Shown: positions 15,102 to 24,148, counted from the first letter of the stretch. The stretch: 64,000 bases of DNA from Gammaproteobacteria bacterium (GCA_018222405.1 JAAFAI010000008.1:62001-126000), one strand, 5' to 3'. The notes: generated by a model from the sequence alone, not told the origin. Program-made: numbers and translations.

Positions 15102-16298
15102 ATGTCGATGTCTACCGAACGCATCGAATATCTCGATGCGCTACGCGTTTTTGCTCTGATACTTGGCGTGGTTTTTCACGCCGGATTATCGTTTATGCCG
15201 GTATTTATTGGCTGGGCAGTAATGGATATTCATACCAGTCCGGCAATCAGTATTTTTAGCCTGGTGAGCCACTCATTTCGGATGCCACTGTTTTTTTTGA
15301 TTGCAGGGTTTTTTACCTGCATGTCATTGCAAAAATACGGTGTAAAAACATTAATGACTTCACGCGCCGTACGCTTGGGAATACCTTTTATCGCCGGTTG
15401 GTTTCTGCTCAGGCCATTACTGGTCTCAGGCTGGGTAATGGGCGGTGCGAGTATGCGTGGTGAAGCAGATATACCAAACGGTTTGTGGCAGGGCCTGCAA
15501 AGCCTGACAGATCTGCCCGCCGGTATGTTTACCGGTACTCACTTGTGGTTTCTTTACTATTTGATGCTGTTTACCGCCATCGCGGCGATTGTCATAACAC
15601 TGCTTCAGCGATTGCCTGCGACTTCGCAATCACTGGCCGCTGTGGGCAGTCGTGTTCTGGCCTGGTTATGTGCTAGTCGTTCGGGTTTGATGCTGCGATG
15701 TTTGCTGGTGGCTGGCTGCCTGTGGTGGATGGAGCACTGGGGACTCGATACACCGGATAAGTCATTGTGGCCCCACCTGCCATTGTTGCTGATTTATGGT
15801 GGCTTTTTCTTGCTGGGATGGGTCTTATACCAACACCAGTTCTTACTGGCAGACTTCATGCAAATTAGCTGGTTTCGACTTACCTCGCTGGGGATTGGCG
15901 TAATGGGAGCGATTTATCTGTCTGCTTACGAAATGCATCCCGGACATGAGCTTTACCTTTACTTTAAAGCCGGATTTGTAGTGTGTTATGCCAGCATGAT
16001 GTGGCTGTTGGTTGCAGTATTCATGACTGTTTGTAAGCGGCTATTCAGTCAGCCAAATGCGGCCATTCGTTACCTGTCGGCACGGGCCTACTGGCTGTAC
16101 CTGATTCATTTGCCATTGGTTGTGTGGTTGCAGGTGGCCTTTGCTGAAATTGAGCTGCACTGGTTAGTTAAGTTAATCAGTATTACGGTTATTACCCTGG
16201 CTATCGCCTTTGCCTTGTTTGAATTGATTGTAAAGAATACGTGGTTAAAGCACGTCCTTAGCGGCGCGAGTAAACCATTGGCTGAGCGGGCAGGTTAA
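15102..16298 (+). CDS. OpgC-like acyltransferase family 3 membrane protein
   Basis: A 398-residue inner-membrane protein with about ten hydrophobic helices. Acyltransferase-3 hallmarks are the N-terminal YLDALRVFALILGVVFHAG (conserved R and H), SHSFRMPLFFLIAGFF, RLGIPFIAGW and GTHLWFLYYLMLF. These resemble OpgC/MdoC, which adds succinyl groups to periplasmic glucans; other members O-acetylate lipopolysaccharide or exopolysaccharide. Substrate is unknown. It follows the CIA30-like gene by 22 bp and ends at a terminator, so the two form an operon under the putative ECF promoter. GGTAAC before the ATG is a modest ribosome site; a second Met lies two codons later. Confidence 0.87.
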   Translation: MSMSTERIEYLDALRVFALILGVVFHAGLSFMPVFIGWAVMDIHTSPAISIFSLVSHSFRMPLFFLIAGFFTCMSLQKYGVKTLMTSRAVRLGIPFIAGWFLLRPLLVSGWVMGGASMRGEADIPNGLWQGLQSLTDLPAGMFTGTHLWFLYYLMLFTAIAAIVITLLQRLPATSQSLAAVGSRVLAWLCASRSGLMLRCLLVAGCLWWMEHWGLDTPDKSLWPHLPLLLIYGGFFLLGWVLYQHQFLLADFMQISWFRLTSLGIGVMGAIYLSAYEMHPGHELYLYFKAGFVVCYASMMWLLVAVFMTVCKRLFSQPNAAIRYLSARAYWLYLIHLPLVVWLQVAFAEIELHWLVKLISITVITLAIAFALFELIVKNTWLKHVLSGASKPLAERAG

Positions 16299-16305
16299 GC
16301 CTGAA

Positions 16306-16327
16306 CAGGCTCCGTTGCCGGAGCCTG
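16306..16327 (+). terminator. Terminator of the CIA30/acyltransferase operon
   Basis: CAGGCTCCG (16306-16314) pairs with CGGAGCCTG (16319-16327) around a 4-nt loop, then GTTTATT. It lies 7 bp after the stop codon. Confidence 0.75.
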
Positions 16328-16353
16328 GTTTATTGCGATGTTAACAGTAGATG

Positions 16354-17130
16354 TTAGCTGGTGGTATCAAGCACTATGCCGTCAACGTAATTACGCGGGT
16401 ATAGTGAATCAACCACAAACTGAGGGATGAAGCCTTTGGAAGAGGCAACCACCACTTTTGAGTTGATGTCGACCATGCGGATATTAAGAATGATGCCACG
16501 ATCATTGTAGGTCATGGTGCCGGACAAAATATATTTTATATAAGGGTTGCGCTCCAGTTCGCCTAAGTTGCGGCTGAAAACAAAGTCGCCACTGCCGCCA
16601 ACATGAATCACACCTGTGGTTTTATAATCGACAACAGGGATGCCAAACTCCTGCAACTCGGTAATGAAGCTTTCCGCCATTTGGTTGCCCAGAATGTTGG
16701 TGTGGGAAAGTGAACTATCCAGATCGACCAGTGAGGTGACAGCAACCGGTGTATTAGTTGAGACATAGCGCATATTCTCAATTAATTTCATGGTCATTTG
16801 CTCGGCGTAATCGCCGAGTAATTTGTGGGTAAACACCGGCCTGTAGGTATGCGCCGGCGGCGCCCATCCTGAAACCGGCGAGGCTCTGGGAATGTAGGGA
16901 TCTACCGCCTGCAAACGATCCTGATGTGGCCGGTACTGAACGAGCTGTTGTGATGTCTGCGAATAGTCGGCTTTAGCGGGGGATACCGGTTGATCGGACA
17001 CTACCGCATAGGTTTCTGAGCTTGTGCTGTGCTGATGGGGTGGTTGTGTTTGCGCGTGATCAGTGGCACAGCACCTGGCCAGCAGTACGGCTGAAAGCGT
17101 TAAGCCGGATAAAATGATATTACTTTTCAT
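16354..17130 (-). CDS. FlgO-family outer-membrane protein with an odd lipobox
   Basis: A 258-residue protein. Residues from about 103 onward form a FlgO domain: LLGDYAEQMTMKLIENMRYV, NILGNQMAESFITELQEFG, VPVVDYKTTG and IKYILSGTMTYN are family motifs. FlgO and its partner FlgP are outer-membrane proteins needed for flagellar stability in Vibrio; similar domains occur outside flagellar loci. A proline- and glutamine-rich linker joins it to the N-terminus. The signal peptide ends LLARCCATD, where lipoproteins have LAGC; Arg before Cys should block lipid attachment, and one G-to-A change (GGG to AGG) would explain it. A near-perfect AAGGAGGT precedes the start. No flagellar genes are near. Confidence 0.82.
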   Translation of the reverse strand: MKSNIILSGLTLSAVLLARCCATDHAQTQPPHQHSTSSETYAVVSDQPVSPAKADYSQTSQQLVQYRPHQDRLQAVDPYIPRASPVSGWAPPAHTYRPVFTHKLLGDYAEQMTMKLIENMRYVSTNTPVAVTSLVDLDSSLSHTNILGNQMAESFITELQEFGIPVVDYKTTGVIHVGGSGDFVFSRNLGELERNPYIKYILSGTMTYNDRGIILNIRMVDINSKVVVASSKGFIPQFVVDSLYPRNYVDGIVLDTTS

Positions 17131-17227
17131 ACTACCTCCTTAATTATACCTCGAAGATAGTTATTAACCGTTTCTGCTCAGGCCGCCATTGGTATTACTC
17201 TTAGCAAGACTAAGCCGGTTGCTTAGG

Positions 17228-18856
17228 CTACGCTGAAGAAGGAAGGTCGATTATGACTCGCGTACCTTGCTGCTGGCGTGAATCGATAGTGAGCTGCGCG
17301 CCAATAAATCGAGCTCTTTCCCGCATGGAAATTAACCCCAGTGATGAGGGCTTTGCCTGGGGTTGAGTCAGACCAACGCCGTTGTCGGTAACCTCAATAT
17401 GAATGGCTTCCGGAGCATAAGTAATACTGATTTCAACCGCTGTGGCACCGGCATGTTTAGCGATGTTGGAAAGGGCTTCCTGAATAATGCGGTAAACATT
17501 AATACGTACGTCATCGCTTAGCGAGGGGGGCGTTCCCTGACTATGCAACTGACAGTGAATACCGGCCCGCTGCATTGACTTAAGGGTGTCGCAGTTGCGC
17601 AGCACGTGCTCTAAAGGCAGGTTGTCGATACCGGCTGGTCGCAGTCGGCCGATACTCTGTTTCATGGCGCTATACAGTTCATCTAGCTTGCAGGTTATGG
17701 TGCTAAGCGCATTATTCTGGGCTGGCATCCGGGATGCCACCAAGCCAAGTTGAAGTTGTAAATCCACTATTCGATGGCCAAAGTCATCGTGCAGATCGCG
17801 CGATAGCCGTTTGCGCTCAGCTTCTTGGGTCACAACCAACTGATTAGACAGCGCCTGAATGTCGTTTATGGCTTGCTGTAGCAGGCGATTCTTCTCTTCC
17901 ATGTTCTTGTTGGCGGCCAGCAATTTGTCTGTCATTAGTTGCGACTGCTCTACTGCAGCCCCTAAAACTAATACGGTAATCGACATGGCAACAATGTAAA
18001 ACTGATGCTCCAGCGGCGAGTCACCTGATTTTAACGATGCAACGAATGCCGTTAACCCTATCAACAGTGTGGCCAGCGCGCCGCCATGCAGACCAAAGCG
18101 GTAGGAGAGAAACAAGGCCGGTAATATGGCGATGTATTTTAGCTGATAGGTAAAATCCAATTCGGAGCGCAATGACAGAATCACTGAAAATAGGGTCGCG
18201 ACCCACAACAGCGCTACTAGCAAGAGTGGTTTGCTGCGTATAGCGGTCAGTTTGTTTTGGAGCAGGATAATTATAATGGGTGTCAGGACCAGGATGCCAA
18301 CAAAATCTCCGAGGATAAAGTCAAACCAGACAGGCCAGAATATGTCCCTGAACTCAGTGTTCTCTATTGCTCGCCGGCCCAGAAAAATCAGGCCCAGCAG
18401 AGCACTTAAGGTAACCCCTGAGAGCAAAAAGCTCATCACTGAATTGACGTTATCGAAAAAAGGCCTGCGGTTATACTTTCTGAACAGCCACACGCATACC
18501 ATTACAGCGGCTGGTGACAGTACTAAATGTACAATCAGCCAGCCAAAACTACCGCTCATGAAAGCACTTTCGTCAAGCGCCGCACCGGGTGAAAACAAAG
18601 CAAAGAAAACAAGCTTTTCTGCGATAACCAATGCCGGCCAGGCCCGGTAAGGGCAAACTAAAAAGGCGGCAAGCCTGATGCCGGCGGGAAGGTACCAACT
18701 GACGGTTGCGGTTACGGTTTCAAATTCGCTGCTCACCAGCCAGAATGTATGAAACACTAAGGTATAGACCAATCCCATCAGCAGGTAGCGAGAATTGACC
18801 AAGCTTTGAATGGAAGAGGTGAGTGACGACGGCGAAGAAGATGACGCTGGTATCAC
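17228..18856 (-). CDS. MASE1 sensor histidine kinase, NarL/UhpB type
   Basis: A membrane histidine kinase of about 542 residues. The N-terminal half has roughly eight hydrophobic helices typical of a MASE1 sensor domain, followed by a coiled coil (KNMEEKNRLLQQAINDIQ). The HisKA_3 dimerisation box ERKRLSRDLHDDFGHR carries the phospho-accepting His (residue 356 from this start). The HATPase domain shows QEALSNIAKHA, DNGVGL and GLISMRERA. The GTG at 18856 is preferred: AAGGA lies 6 nt upstream and the response-regulator stop is 19 bp away. An ATG at 18925 would overlap the regulator by 50 bp without a clear ribosome site. It forms a two-component pair with the gene just upstream and is divergent from the MBOAT operon, a possible target. 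Confidence 0.9.
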   Translation of the reverse strand: MIPASSSSPSSLTSSIQSLVNSRYLLMGLVYTLVFHTFWLVSSEFETVTATVSWYLPAGIRLAAFLVCPYRAWPALVIAEKLVFFALFSPGAALDESAFMSGSFGWLIVHLVLSPAAVMVCVWLFRKYNRRPFFDNVNSVMSFLLSGVTLSALLGLIFLGRRAIENTEFRDIFWPVWFDFILGDFVGILVLTPIIIILLQNKLTAIRSKPLLLVALLWVATLFSVILSLRSELDFTYQLKYIAILPALFLSYRFGLHGGALATLLIGLTAFVASLKSGDSPLEHQFYIVAMSITVLVLGAAVEQSQLMTDKLLAANKNMEEKNRLLQQAINDIQALSNQLVVTQEAERKRLSRDLHDDFGHRIVDLQLQLGLVASRMPAQNNALSTITCKLDELYSAMKQSIGRLRPAGIDNLPLEHVLRNCDTLKSMQRAGIHCQLHSQGTPPSLSDDVRINVYRIIQEALSNIAKHAGATAVEISITYAPEAIHIEVTDNGVGLTQPQAKPSSLGLISMRERARFIGAQLTIDSRQQQGTRVIIDLPSSA

Positions 18857-18875
18857 AAAAATCCTTGTTAAGAGT

Positions 18876-19520
18876 TTATGCGCCGGATGCATGTATAAAG
18901 TCATCCAGGCTAAGAATGCCCTCATTCAGAGCGATACGCAGCAGTTCGAACTGTGATGTCACCCCCAGCTTATGGTAAATGTTCGTCCGGTGCACCATGA
19001 TGGTTTTTGGCATGGTATTAAGCTGACTGGAAATACGTTTGGGTTGCAAACCCCTGGCTAGCAATAAAAACACTTCTCTCTCTCGCTCAGTAAGCTCTGA
19101 AAAGGCGTTATTATGGCCAAATGCAAGCTTGTTACTTAAGTCGGTACTGAGATAATTGTCGCCGTTTTCCAGCGCATCTAACGCGCACATCAACTCTTTG
19201 GTTGCCGCTGTTTTGGTAACGTAACCGTCAGCACCAAGTTCCAACGCTTTAGAAATATAGCCGACATGCTCATACATGCTTACTATCAGGCAGCGCACAT
19301 CCGGAAAATCAGTTTTAATGGTATTCAGCACATCAAAACCGGAAGCTTCCTGCAGTGATATGTCAATAATTGCCACGTCCACATCTGCCAGAACACCTAC
19401 ATTCGGTAGCTCTTCCAATGCGGCTACATCAAACAGAACATGCCAGCCAAATTCCTGTTCAACCAGGTTTTTAATGCCGTCCCTGACTAATTCGTGATCA
19501 TCAATAATAATAATATGCAT
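18876..19520 (-). CDS. NarL/FixJ-family response regulator
   Basis: A 214-residue regulator. The receiver domain has the acidic pair DD near residues 7-8, the phospho-acceptor Asp53 (AIIDIS) and the conserved Lys in YVTKTAA. The C-terminal LuxR-type helix-turn-helix begins LTEREREVFLLLARG and includes HRTNIYHKLGV. It is the partner of the MASE1 kinase that follows. The start is ATG 19520, with AAGGA 7 nt upstream; a TTG two codons earlier is less likely. The spacing between domains is short, as in UhpA. Targets are unknown; the divergent MBOAT operon 180 bp away is the nearest candidate. Confidence 0.92.
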   Translation of the reverse strand: MHIIIIDDHELVRDGIKNLVEQEFGWHVLFDVAALEELPNVGVLADVDVAIIDISLQEASGFDVLNTIKTDFPDVRCLIVSMYEHVGYISKALELGADGYVTKTAATKELMCALDALENGDNYLSTDLSNKLAFGHNNAFSELTEREREVFLLLARGLQPKRISSQLNTMPKTIMVHRTNIYHKLGVTSQFELLRIALNEGILSLDDFIHASGA

Positions 19521-19701
19521 CAGCAAGTCCTTTTTTCACCACACCAGTGTAACGCGACTTGGGATTAGCTTAAATAAGCCAATGGCTTAGAAGGGGCGGT
19601 GTACGCAAAGTATGCAATTAAGGCTTCAACTCTTTTTCCAGTTGGGGTAATGTCGTAGCAAAACAGTAACCCTATAAAAACAGAACTAAAAGCGATATTG
19701 C

Positions 19702-21261
19702 ATGCTGTTTAACTCCTACGAATTTATCTTTGCGTTTTTGCCGCTGACCATTTTACTGGTGTGGTTGTTTGGGCGATATGCCTCATTTCAAGCCGTTGTT
19801 TGTGTGCTAGTGCTGGCCTCATTATTTTTCTATGGCTGGTGGAATCCGGCTTACCTGGCGATCATTCTGGTCTCTATGGTGATCAATTACCAGTTAGGTA
19901 AACGCCTCAGTAAAAGCCGCGAAAAAGTAACCTTGTATCTCGGCGTTTTCCTGAACTTATTGTCGCTGGGTTACTTTAAATACACCGATTTTGTTCTGGA
20001 GAACGTTAACTTATTGTTGGACACTCCTTTACCGCTTCCCGGTGTAGTATTGCCTCTGGCCATATCGTTTTTTACCTTCCAGCAAATTGCTTATCTGGTG
20101 GACTCTTATCGTGGCGAAACTGTAGAAAAACATCCATTGGACTATGCGTTGTTTGTGACGTTTTTTCCGCAACTGATAGCGGGCCCTATAGTCCACCATA
20201 AAGAAATGTTGCCTCAATTTGCCAATGGCCATGCCTCTATCACAGCCAGAAATCTGGGACTGGGATTGTCGATATTTGCGCTGGGGTTATTTAAGAAGGC
20301 GGTACTTGCCGATGGTGTAGCAGGCTATGCCAACGTTGCTTTTACTAATGTGGATAATGGCGTAACACTGGACTTTTTTGCCGCCTGGGCCGGCGCCCTG
20401 GCCTATACCTTCCAGCTTTATTTTGATTTTTCCGGGTATTCCGATATGGCCATCGGATTGGCCAGAATGTTTGGCATCATTTTGCCATTAAATTTCTATT
20501 CGCCTTATAAGTCCGTCAATATTTCTGAGTTCTGGCGCCGTTGGCATATGACGTTATCCCGTTTTCTTCGTGACTATTTGTACATTGCCCTGGGAGGAAA
20601 CCGGGCCGGTAATTTCAATCGATACCGCAATTTGTTTCTAACTATGGTTATTGGCGGGATCTGGCATGGTGCGGGTTGGAACTTTTTAATCTGGGGCGCT
20701 CTGCATGGTTCTTATCTGATTATTTTTCATGCCTGGCGTTACCTGTGCCCCGCGTTGCATGCGTTGCAGAATGGCTTGGCCCGTATGCTAGGTTGGACCG
20801 TAACCTTTGTGGGTGTGGTCGTTGGGTGGGTCTTTTTCCGGGCGGTTACTTTTGACGGCGCTATGACTATGTTAAAGGGAATGTTTGGCGGTTACGGCGT
20901 ATCTATTCCCCAAGGGATCTGGACTCGCTTAGGCGACTCCGTAACAGGGATGTTATCGCAGATCGGGATAACCGAGTCTTCCGCCGGAAGCAGCGCTTTT
21001 GTTGAGGTGTGGGCGTGGAATTTCTGTTTATTAATAGTAGTGCTGATGATGCCGAATACTCAGGATATTTTTAGTCGGGTGGCTGGCTCGTTGAGCAAGT
21101 TATCATATGACCGACGCGATACTTTCTGGCCCGGAATTAAGCTGGTCAGCGGGATTGGCTGGAAAGCAAATACACGCTGGGCGCTTATTTCAGCGATACT
21201 TTTTGTGGCCGGGGTACTCACTTTGTCACAGGTGAGTGAGTTCCTTTACTTTCAGTTTTAG
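19702..21261 (+). CDS. MBOAT-family O-acyltransferase, AlgI-like
   Basis: A 519-residue polytopic inner-membrane protein of the MBOAT family. Hallmarks are FFPQLIAGPIVHHKEMLPQ (155-172), LYFDFSGYSDMAIGLARM (239-256), the WHMTLSRFLRDYLYI stretch with His282, and the catalytic His322 in GGIWHGAGWNF. AlgI-like proteins move an acetyl group across the membrane for O-acetylation of exopolysaccharide; DltB relatives carry D-alanine. The next gene, 3 bp downstream, is an SGNH/AlgJ-like partner, which supports the polysaccharide-acetylation role. No alginate genes are present, so the polymer is unknown. It is divergent from the two-component system. Confidence 0.92.
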   Translation: MLFNSYEFIFAFLPLTILLVWLFGRYASFQAVVCVLVLASLFFYGWWNPAYLAIILVSMVINYQLGKRLSKSREKVTLYLGVFLNLLSLGYFKYTDFVLENVNLLLDTPLPLPGVVLPLAISFFTFQQIAYLVDSYRGETVEKHPLDYALFVTFFPQLIAGPIVHHKEMLPQFANGHASITARNLGLGLSIFALGLFKKAVLADGVAGYANVAFTNVDNGVTLDFFAAWAGALAYTFQLYFDFSGYSDMAIGLARMFGIILPLNFYSPYKSVNISEFWRRWHMTLSRFLRDYLYIALGGNRAGNFNRYRNLFLTMVIGGIWHGAGWNFLIWGALHGSYLIIFHAWRYLCPALHALQNGLARMLGWTVTFVGVVVGWVFFRAVTFDGAMTMLKGMFGGYGVSIPQGIWTRLGDSVTGMLSQIGITESSAGSSAFVEVWAWNFCLLIVVLMMPNTQDIFSRVAGSLSKLSYDRRDTFWPGIKLVSGIGWKANTRWALISAILFVAGVLTLSQVSEFLYFQF

Positions 21262-21264
21262 CCT

Positions 21265-22413
21265 ATGAATTATCTAACGCGTTTAGCTCTATTTATCGTT
21301 CTTGTCTTCGCCCTGGTCGGCGGATTCAATTTTCTGGTGGATCCTTATGGCTTTTATTGGAGCCCGGCGCTAAAAGGATTTAATCAGCAGAAGACTCAGG
21401 CCGATGAAAGGGTACGGGAAGTCACTCCCTACCGCGCACTGGCTCTGCAGCCTGATACTGTATTAATAGGTAATTCAAGGGTTCAGCTTGGCATTGCTGC
21501 TGAATCTAAGGTGCTCAAAGGGCGTCACGCCTATAACCTCTCGCTACCCGGCGCTGGTTTGGCGGAAACGCTGCGTCATGCCTTGAGTCAGGCTCGCTAT
21601 AATCCCAACCTGACAACACTGATTATTGCCCTGGATTACCGGTATTTCCTGCATAATTACTCGCAAAGTCCCGGGCCGTGGTCTCAGGAGGAATTACTCG
21701 ACACAATTACTCAGCGCCCGGAGGATGCTGTCGAAACGCTTATGCGCATCTACCCTGCGGTGTTTTCACTCGATACACTGTTCGATTCGGTGAGGACCAT
21801 TGCCCAGCAAGGAGGTACATATAACAACATCACCCGTTTGGGCAGTAATACTGGTGGTTATTATCTCGATGCGATTAAGGCCGAAGGTAAAAGGCGCTTC
21901 TTCAGGCATCAGTTCGGTGGATTGTTTATGCGCTTTGGCCGCAAACATCTGACTTATCAGGCCGGCGGGGAGGTTTATTCTATTGCCTTACTAACCAGTT
22001 TTCTGGAGGAAATGAAGAAAGCTCACCCAAAGGTTGAACTACACTTCTTTATAAACCCTTACCATCAGTCTTACTGGCAGGTTATTTACAAGAGCGGCCA
22101 CTGGGGAAGTTATTTACAATGGAAGCGGGATTTAGCCGGCATAGGAGAGCGTTACCCGGAATATGCTGTCTATGATTTCAGCCTGCCCGGCGAGCAAACC
22201 TTGGAGCCACTCAATTATGAGCAGGACAGGCAATTAATGACCTGGTACTGGGAGCCGGCTCATTACCGGCCCAAATTAGGCGATGAGGTGCTGAAAATAC
22301 TGCTGCATGAAAACTCTTCCTCTAAAACAGCGGACTGGCCAATCAGATTACAACAGCACACCATTGAAAGAGCCATTGTGCGGAGTATCGACGGCTTAGC
22401 TCAGCCTGACTAA
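21265..22413 (+). CDS. AlgJ/SGNH-like partner of the MBOAT protein
   Basis: A 382-residue protein with one N-terminal membrane anchor (about 5-25) followed by DPYGFYW, a common start for these partners. GNSR at 69-72 fits the block-I serine of SGNH-type acetyltransferases, and WEPAHYRPKLGDEVLKILL near residues 330-350 fits the late His-containing block. It probably transfers the acetyl group received from the MBOAT protein onto a polysaccharide in the periplasm. The start is 3 bp after the upstream stop codon, so translational coupling is likely. Its stop almost touches the convergent DUF2255 pseudogene. Confidence 0.72.
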   Translation: MNYLTRLALFIVLVFALVGGFNFLVDPYGFYWSPALKGFNQQKTQADERVREVTPYRALALQPDTVLIGNSRVQLGIAAESKVLKGRHAYNLSLPGAGLAETLRHALSQARYNPNLTTLIIALDYRYFLHNYSQSPGPWSQEELLDTITQRPEDAVETLMRIYPAVFSLDTLFDSVRTIAQQGGTYNNITRLGSNTGGYYLDAIKAEGKRRFFRHQFGGLFMRFGRKHLTYQAGGEVYSIALLTSFLEEMKKAHPKVELHFFINPYHQSYWQVIYKSGHWGSYLQWKRDLAGIGERYPEYAVYDFSLPGEQTLEPLNYEQDRQLMTWYWEPAHYRPKLGDEVLKILLHENSSSKTADWPIRLQQHTIERAIVRSIDGLAQPD

Positions 22414-22415
22414 CA

Positions 22416-22781
22416 TCAGGCAATAGGCGATATGCAAACCGTGGCAGCACGGGCTCGCTCGCTGATCATTGAGGACAAGTAGCGACTGTTGGCATATTTT
22501 TTCCTGTTTGCCTGGTCGATGGCGTCACTGATAGTGCTTTCCACTGCTTCAAAATGCACTTCGAAAGTATTACCGGCAGCCTGAATCCGGCCTTTTTGTT
22601 GTTGGACGGCAGATTGATACCAACTGGAGCATACTCCGCTGTATGCACGAACATAGAGTTGCCCGTTTACCTGTACACACTAAATCCATGTTGGCGTGTC
22701 GCATTCGCCGTTTTGTCGTTGTGGTGCGACTTTCAGATCGTCGGTTTCGACAATACTGTGCAGAGTTTGCTTGTTCCACAT
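22416..22781 (-). pseudogene. DUF2255-like gene interrupted by one TAG codon
   Basis: Reading the minus strand from ATG 22781, the frame is open for 121 codons to TGA 22416-22418 except for one in-frame TAG at 22680-22682 (codon 34). Before it the protein reads DDLKVAPQRQNGECDTPTWI; after it, QVNGQLYVRAYSG, then SSWYQSAVQQQKGRIQAAG and FEVHFEAV. This is the DUF2255 pattern, where the position after TPTWI is normally Trp, so a single TGG to TAG change explains the stop. The length fits an intact DUF2255 protein and there is no frameshift. DUF2255 proteins are small and of unknown function. Inactivation looks recent; suppression or a sequencing error are alternatives. Confidence 0.8.
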
Positions 22782-22900
22782 AGTGGATCCTAGTTAGCCA
22801 AAACTAATACCTCTTGTCACGTTTATTTCAATCAATGGCGGTGGCGACAGTATGAGGTGCCGATAAGGCAAACTGCAAAAACGGGCGTTTTGTTGAGGTA

Positions 22901-22934
22901 AATAAAAAGGGAGTTCAGTTGTTACTGAACTCCC
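22901..22934 (-). terminator. Terminator of the trypsin-like protease gene
   Basis: GGGAGTTCAG (22909-22918) pairs perfectly with CTGAACTCCC (22925-22934) around a 6-nt loop. On the minus strand it is followed by TTTTTATT, placing a strong intrinsic terminator 22 bp after the protease stop codon. Confidence 0.92.
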
Positions 22935-22956
22935 TCTATTAATTTTATCTGAAATA

Positions 22957-24096
22957 TTATTTTGCTTTTCTGCGGCGCACAACCATGATACCCAGACCAC
23001 TTAACAGAATTGCCAGCGTAGCAGGCGCATTTGCGTTAGTGATGCTGTTAATCCAATCAAGATAAGGCGCGTACAGGTTACCACCAAAGATATGACCGTA
23101 ACCGCCGTAAGCCACTGGGGAGCTATTAATACCAAAGGTATTGTTACCGGCTAACAGAAACTTATCGTTCGTGGAGTCGTAAACAAATGAAGGGCCACCT
23201 GAGTCACCACCACCAATATTTGCTTCAAATAATCCGGTAGTTGTGTCGCTGCCGAAAGCATCGCCGCATACACCAAATACGATACAGAAATAATCCCAGT
23301 TAATGCCGTCTGCAACACCGTCAAAGTCGGCATACCACACTTCTGCTTCTGAACCGAATGCTACCGGACAAGCGGCAGAAGAAGAGTAACCACCTGAACG
23401 ATCCGGAGCGGCAACACTGCCATCGTCACAGTCAAAAAACTCAGGGATATTAAAACCATAACGTTTATTCGTCCAATCAGAACTAAAAGCAGTATAACCA
23501 TCTAAGCCGTTACCGGTGGTGCCATGGCCTACCATAGTGAACAGATCACCACTGTCGATATCACCAGTGTAGAAATCATAAATTTCAACACCAGCAGGGA
23601 TATCTTCTTCAAGCGTTAAAATAGCGATGTCATCGTTAAGACAGCCGCCAGAGAAACCAGCACCTTCAGTCGCTGCGCAAACGCCGAAACCCAGATAATC
23701 AGGGTGAGCCACTACGCTGGAACTAGGGATGTAATCAACAAAATCGCCGCCGTCAGAGAAAACCGCGCTTACGGTGCCTGCTGACAAGTCCATAATCGAA
23801 CCGTCATCACGCTCGATACAGTGCGCTGCAGTAATAATGTGTCGGGGAGAAATGGCACTACCGGTACAGATGTACACGCCACCGTCGCGGATGATTTCAA
23901 TGCTCACTACGCCGGTAAATTCACCTGCCGCTGTGAAAGGAGCACCGCCATTGCCGTAAAGGTTAGAGTCACCAGCTGCAATAGTAGGACTAACTGAATG
24001 GCCCTCTAACGTTACCGGTGATGCATTAACCAGACCTGCCGCCAGAAGACTACAAAGTAGAGTCCCTGTTTGTAACACTTTGTTTTTTATTTTCAT
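22957..24096 (-). CDS. Trypsin-like serine protease with a PEP-CTERM-like tail
   Basis: A 379-residue secreted S1-family protease. The signal peptide ends near LLAAGLVNA. The triad is visible as His in TAAHC, Asp in NDDIAIL and Ser in GGDSGGP. The C-terminus, NANAPATLAILLSGLGIMVV then RRRKAK, has the three-part layout of a PEP-CTERM signal (short motif, membrane helix, basic end) with APATL in place of the usual PEPATL. Such tails are cut by an exosortase. Met 24096 is chosen over Met 24111: a sigma-54 type promoter at 24133-24148 predicts transcription from about 24122, which leaves 26 nt of leader for 24096 but only 11 for 24111. Divergent from the PrsT-like gene, which belongs to the same sorting system. 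Confidence 0.85.
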   Translation of the reverse strand: MKIKNKVLQTGTLLCSLLAAGLVNASPVTLEGHSVSPTIAAGDSNLYGNGGAPFTAAGEFTGVVSIEIIRDGGVYICTGSAISPRHIITAAHCIERDDGSIMDLSAGTVSAVFSDGGDFVDYIPSSSVVAHPDYLGFGVCAATEGAGFSGGCLNDDIAILTLEEDIPAGVEIYDFYTGDIDSGDLFTMVGHGTTGNGLDGYTAFSSDWTNKRYGFNIPEFFDCDDGSVAAPDRSGGYSSSAACPVAFGSEAEVWYADFDGVADGINWDYFCIVFGVCGDAFGSDTTTGLFEANIGGGDSGGPSFVYDSTNDKFLLAGNNTFGINSSPVAYGGYGHIFGGNLYAPYLDWINSITNANAPATLAILLSGLGIMVVRRRKAK

Positions 24097-24132
24097 TTTG
24101 TTTTTCCACATGGTTTTTTCGACTTTTATATA

Positions 24133-24148
24133 TGCAAATATCGATCCT
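24133..24148 (-). promoter_or_regulatory. Sigma-54 type promoter of the protease gene
   Basis: On the minus strand, AGGATCGATATTTGCA fits the sigma-54 pattern TGGCACG-N4-TTGCW. GG and GC are exactly 10 nt apart, CG at the right place and a perfect TTGCA. The predicted transcript start is about 12 nt downstream, close to 24122. Confidence 0.6.

Noticed and set aside
17141-17227. Sigma-54 element upstream of the FlgO-like gene
   Set aside because: The best GG/GC pair is 9 nt apart instead of 10, so the pattern fails.
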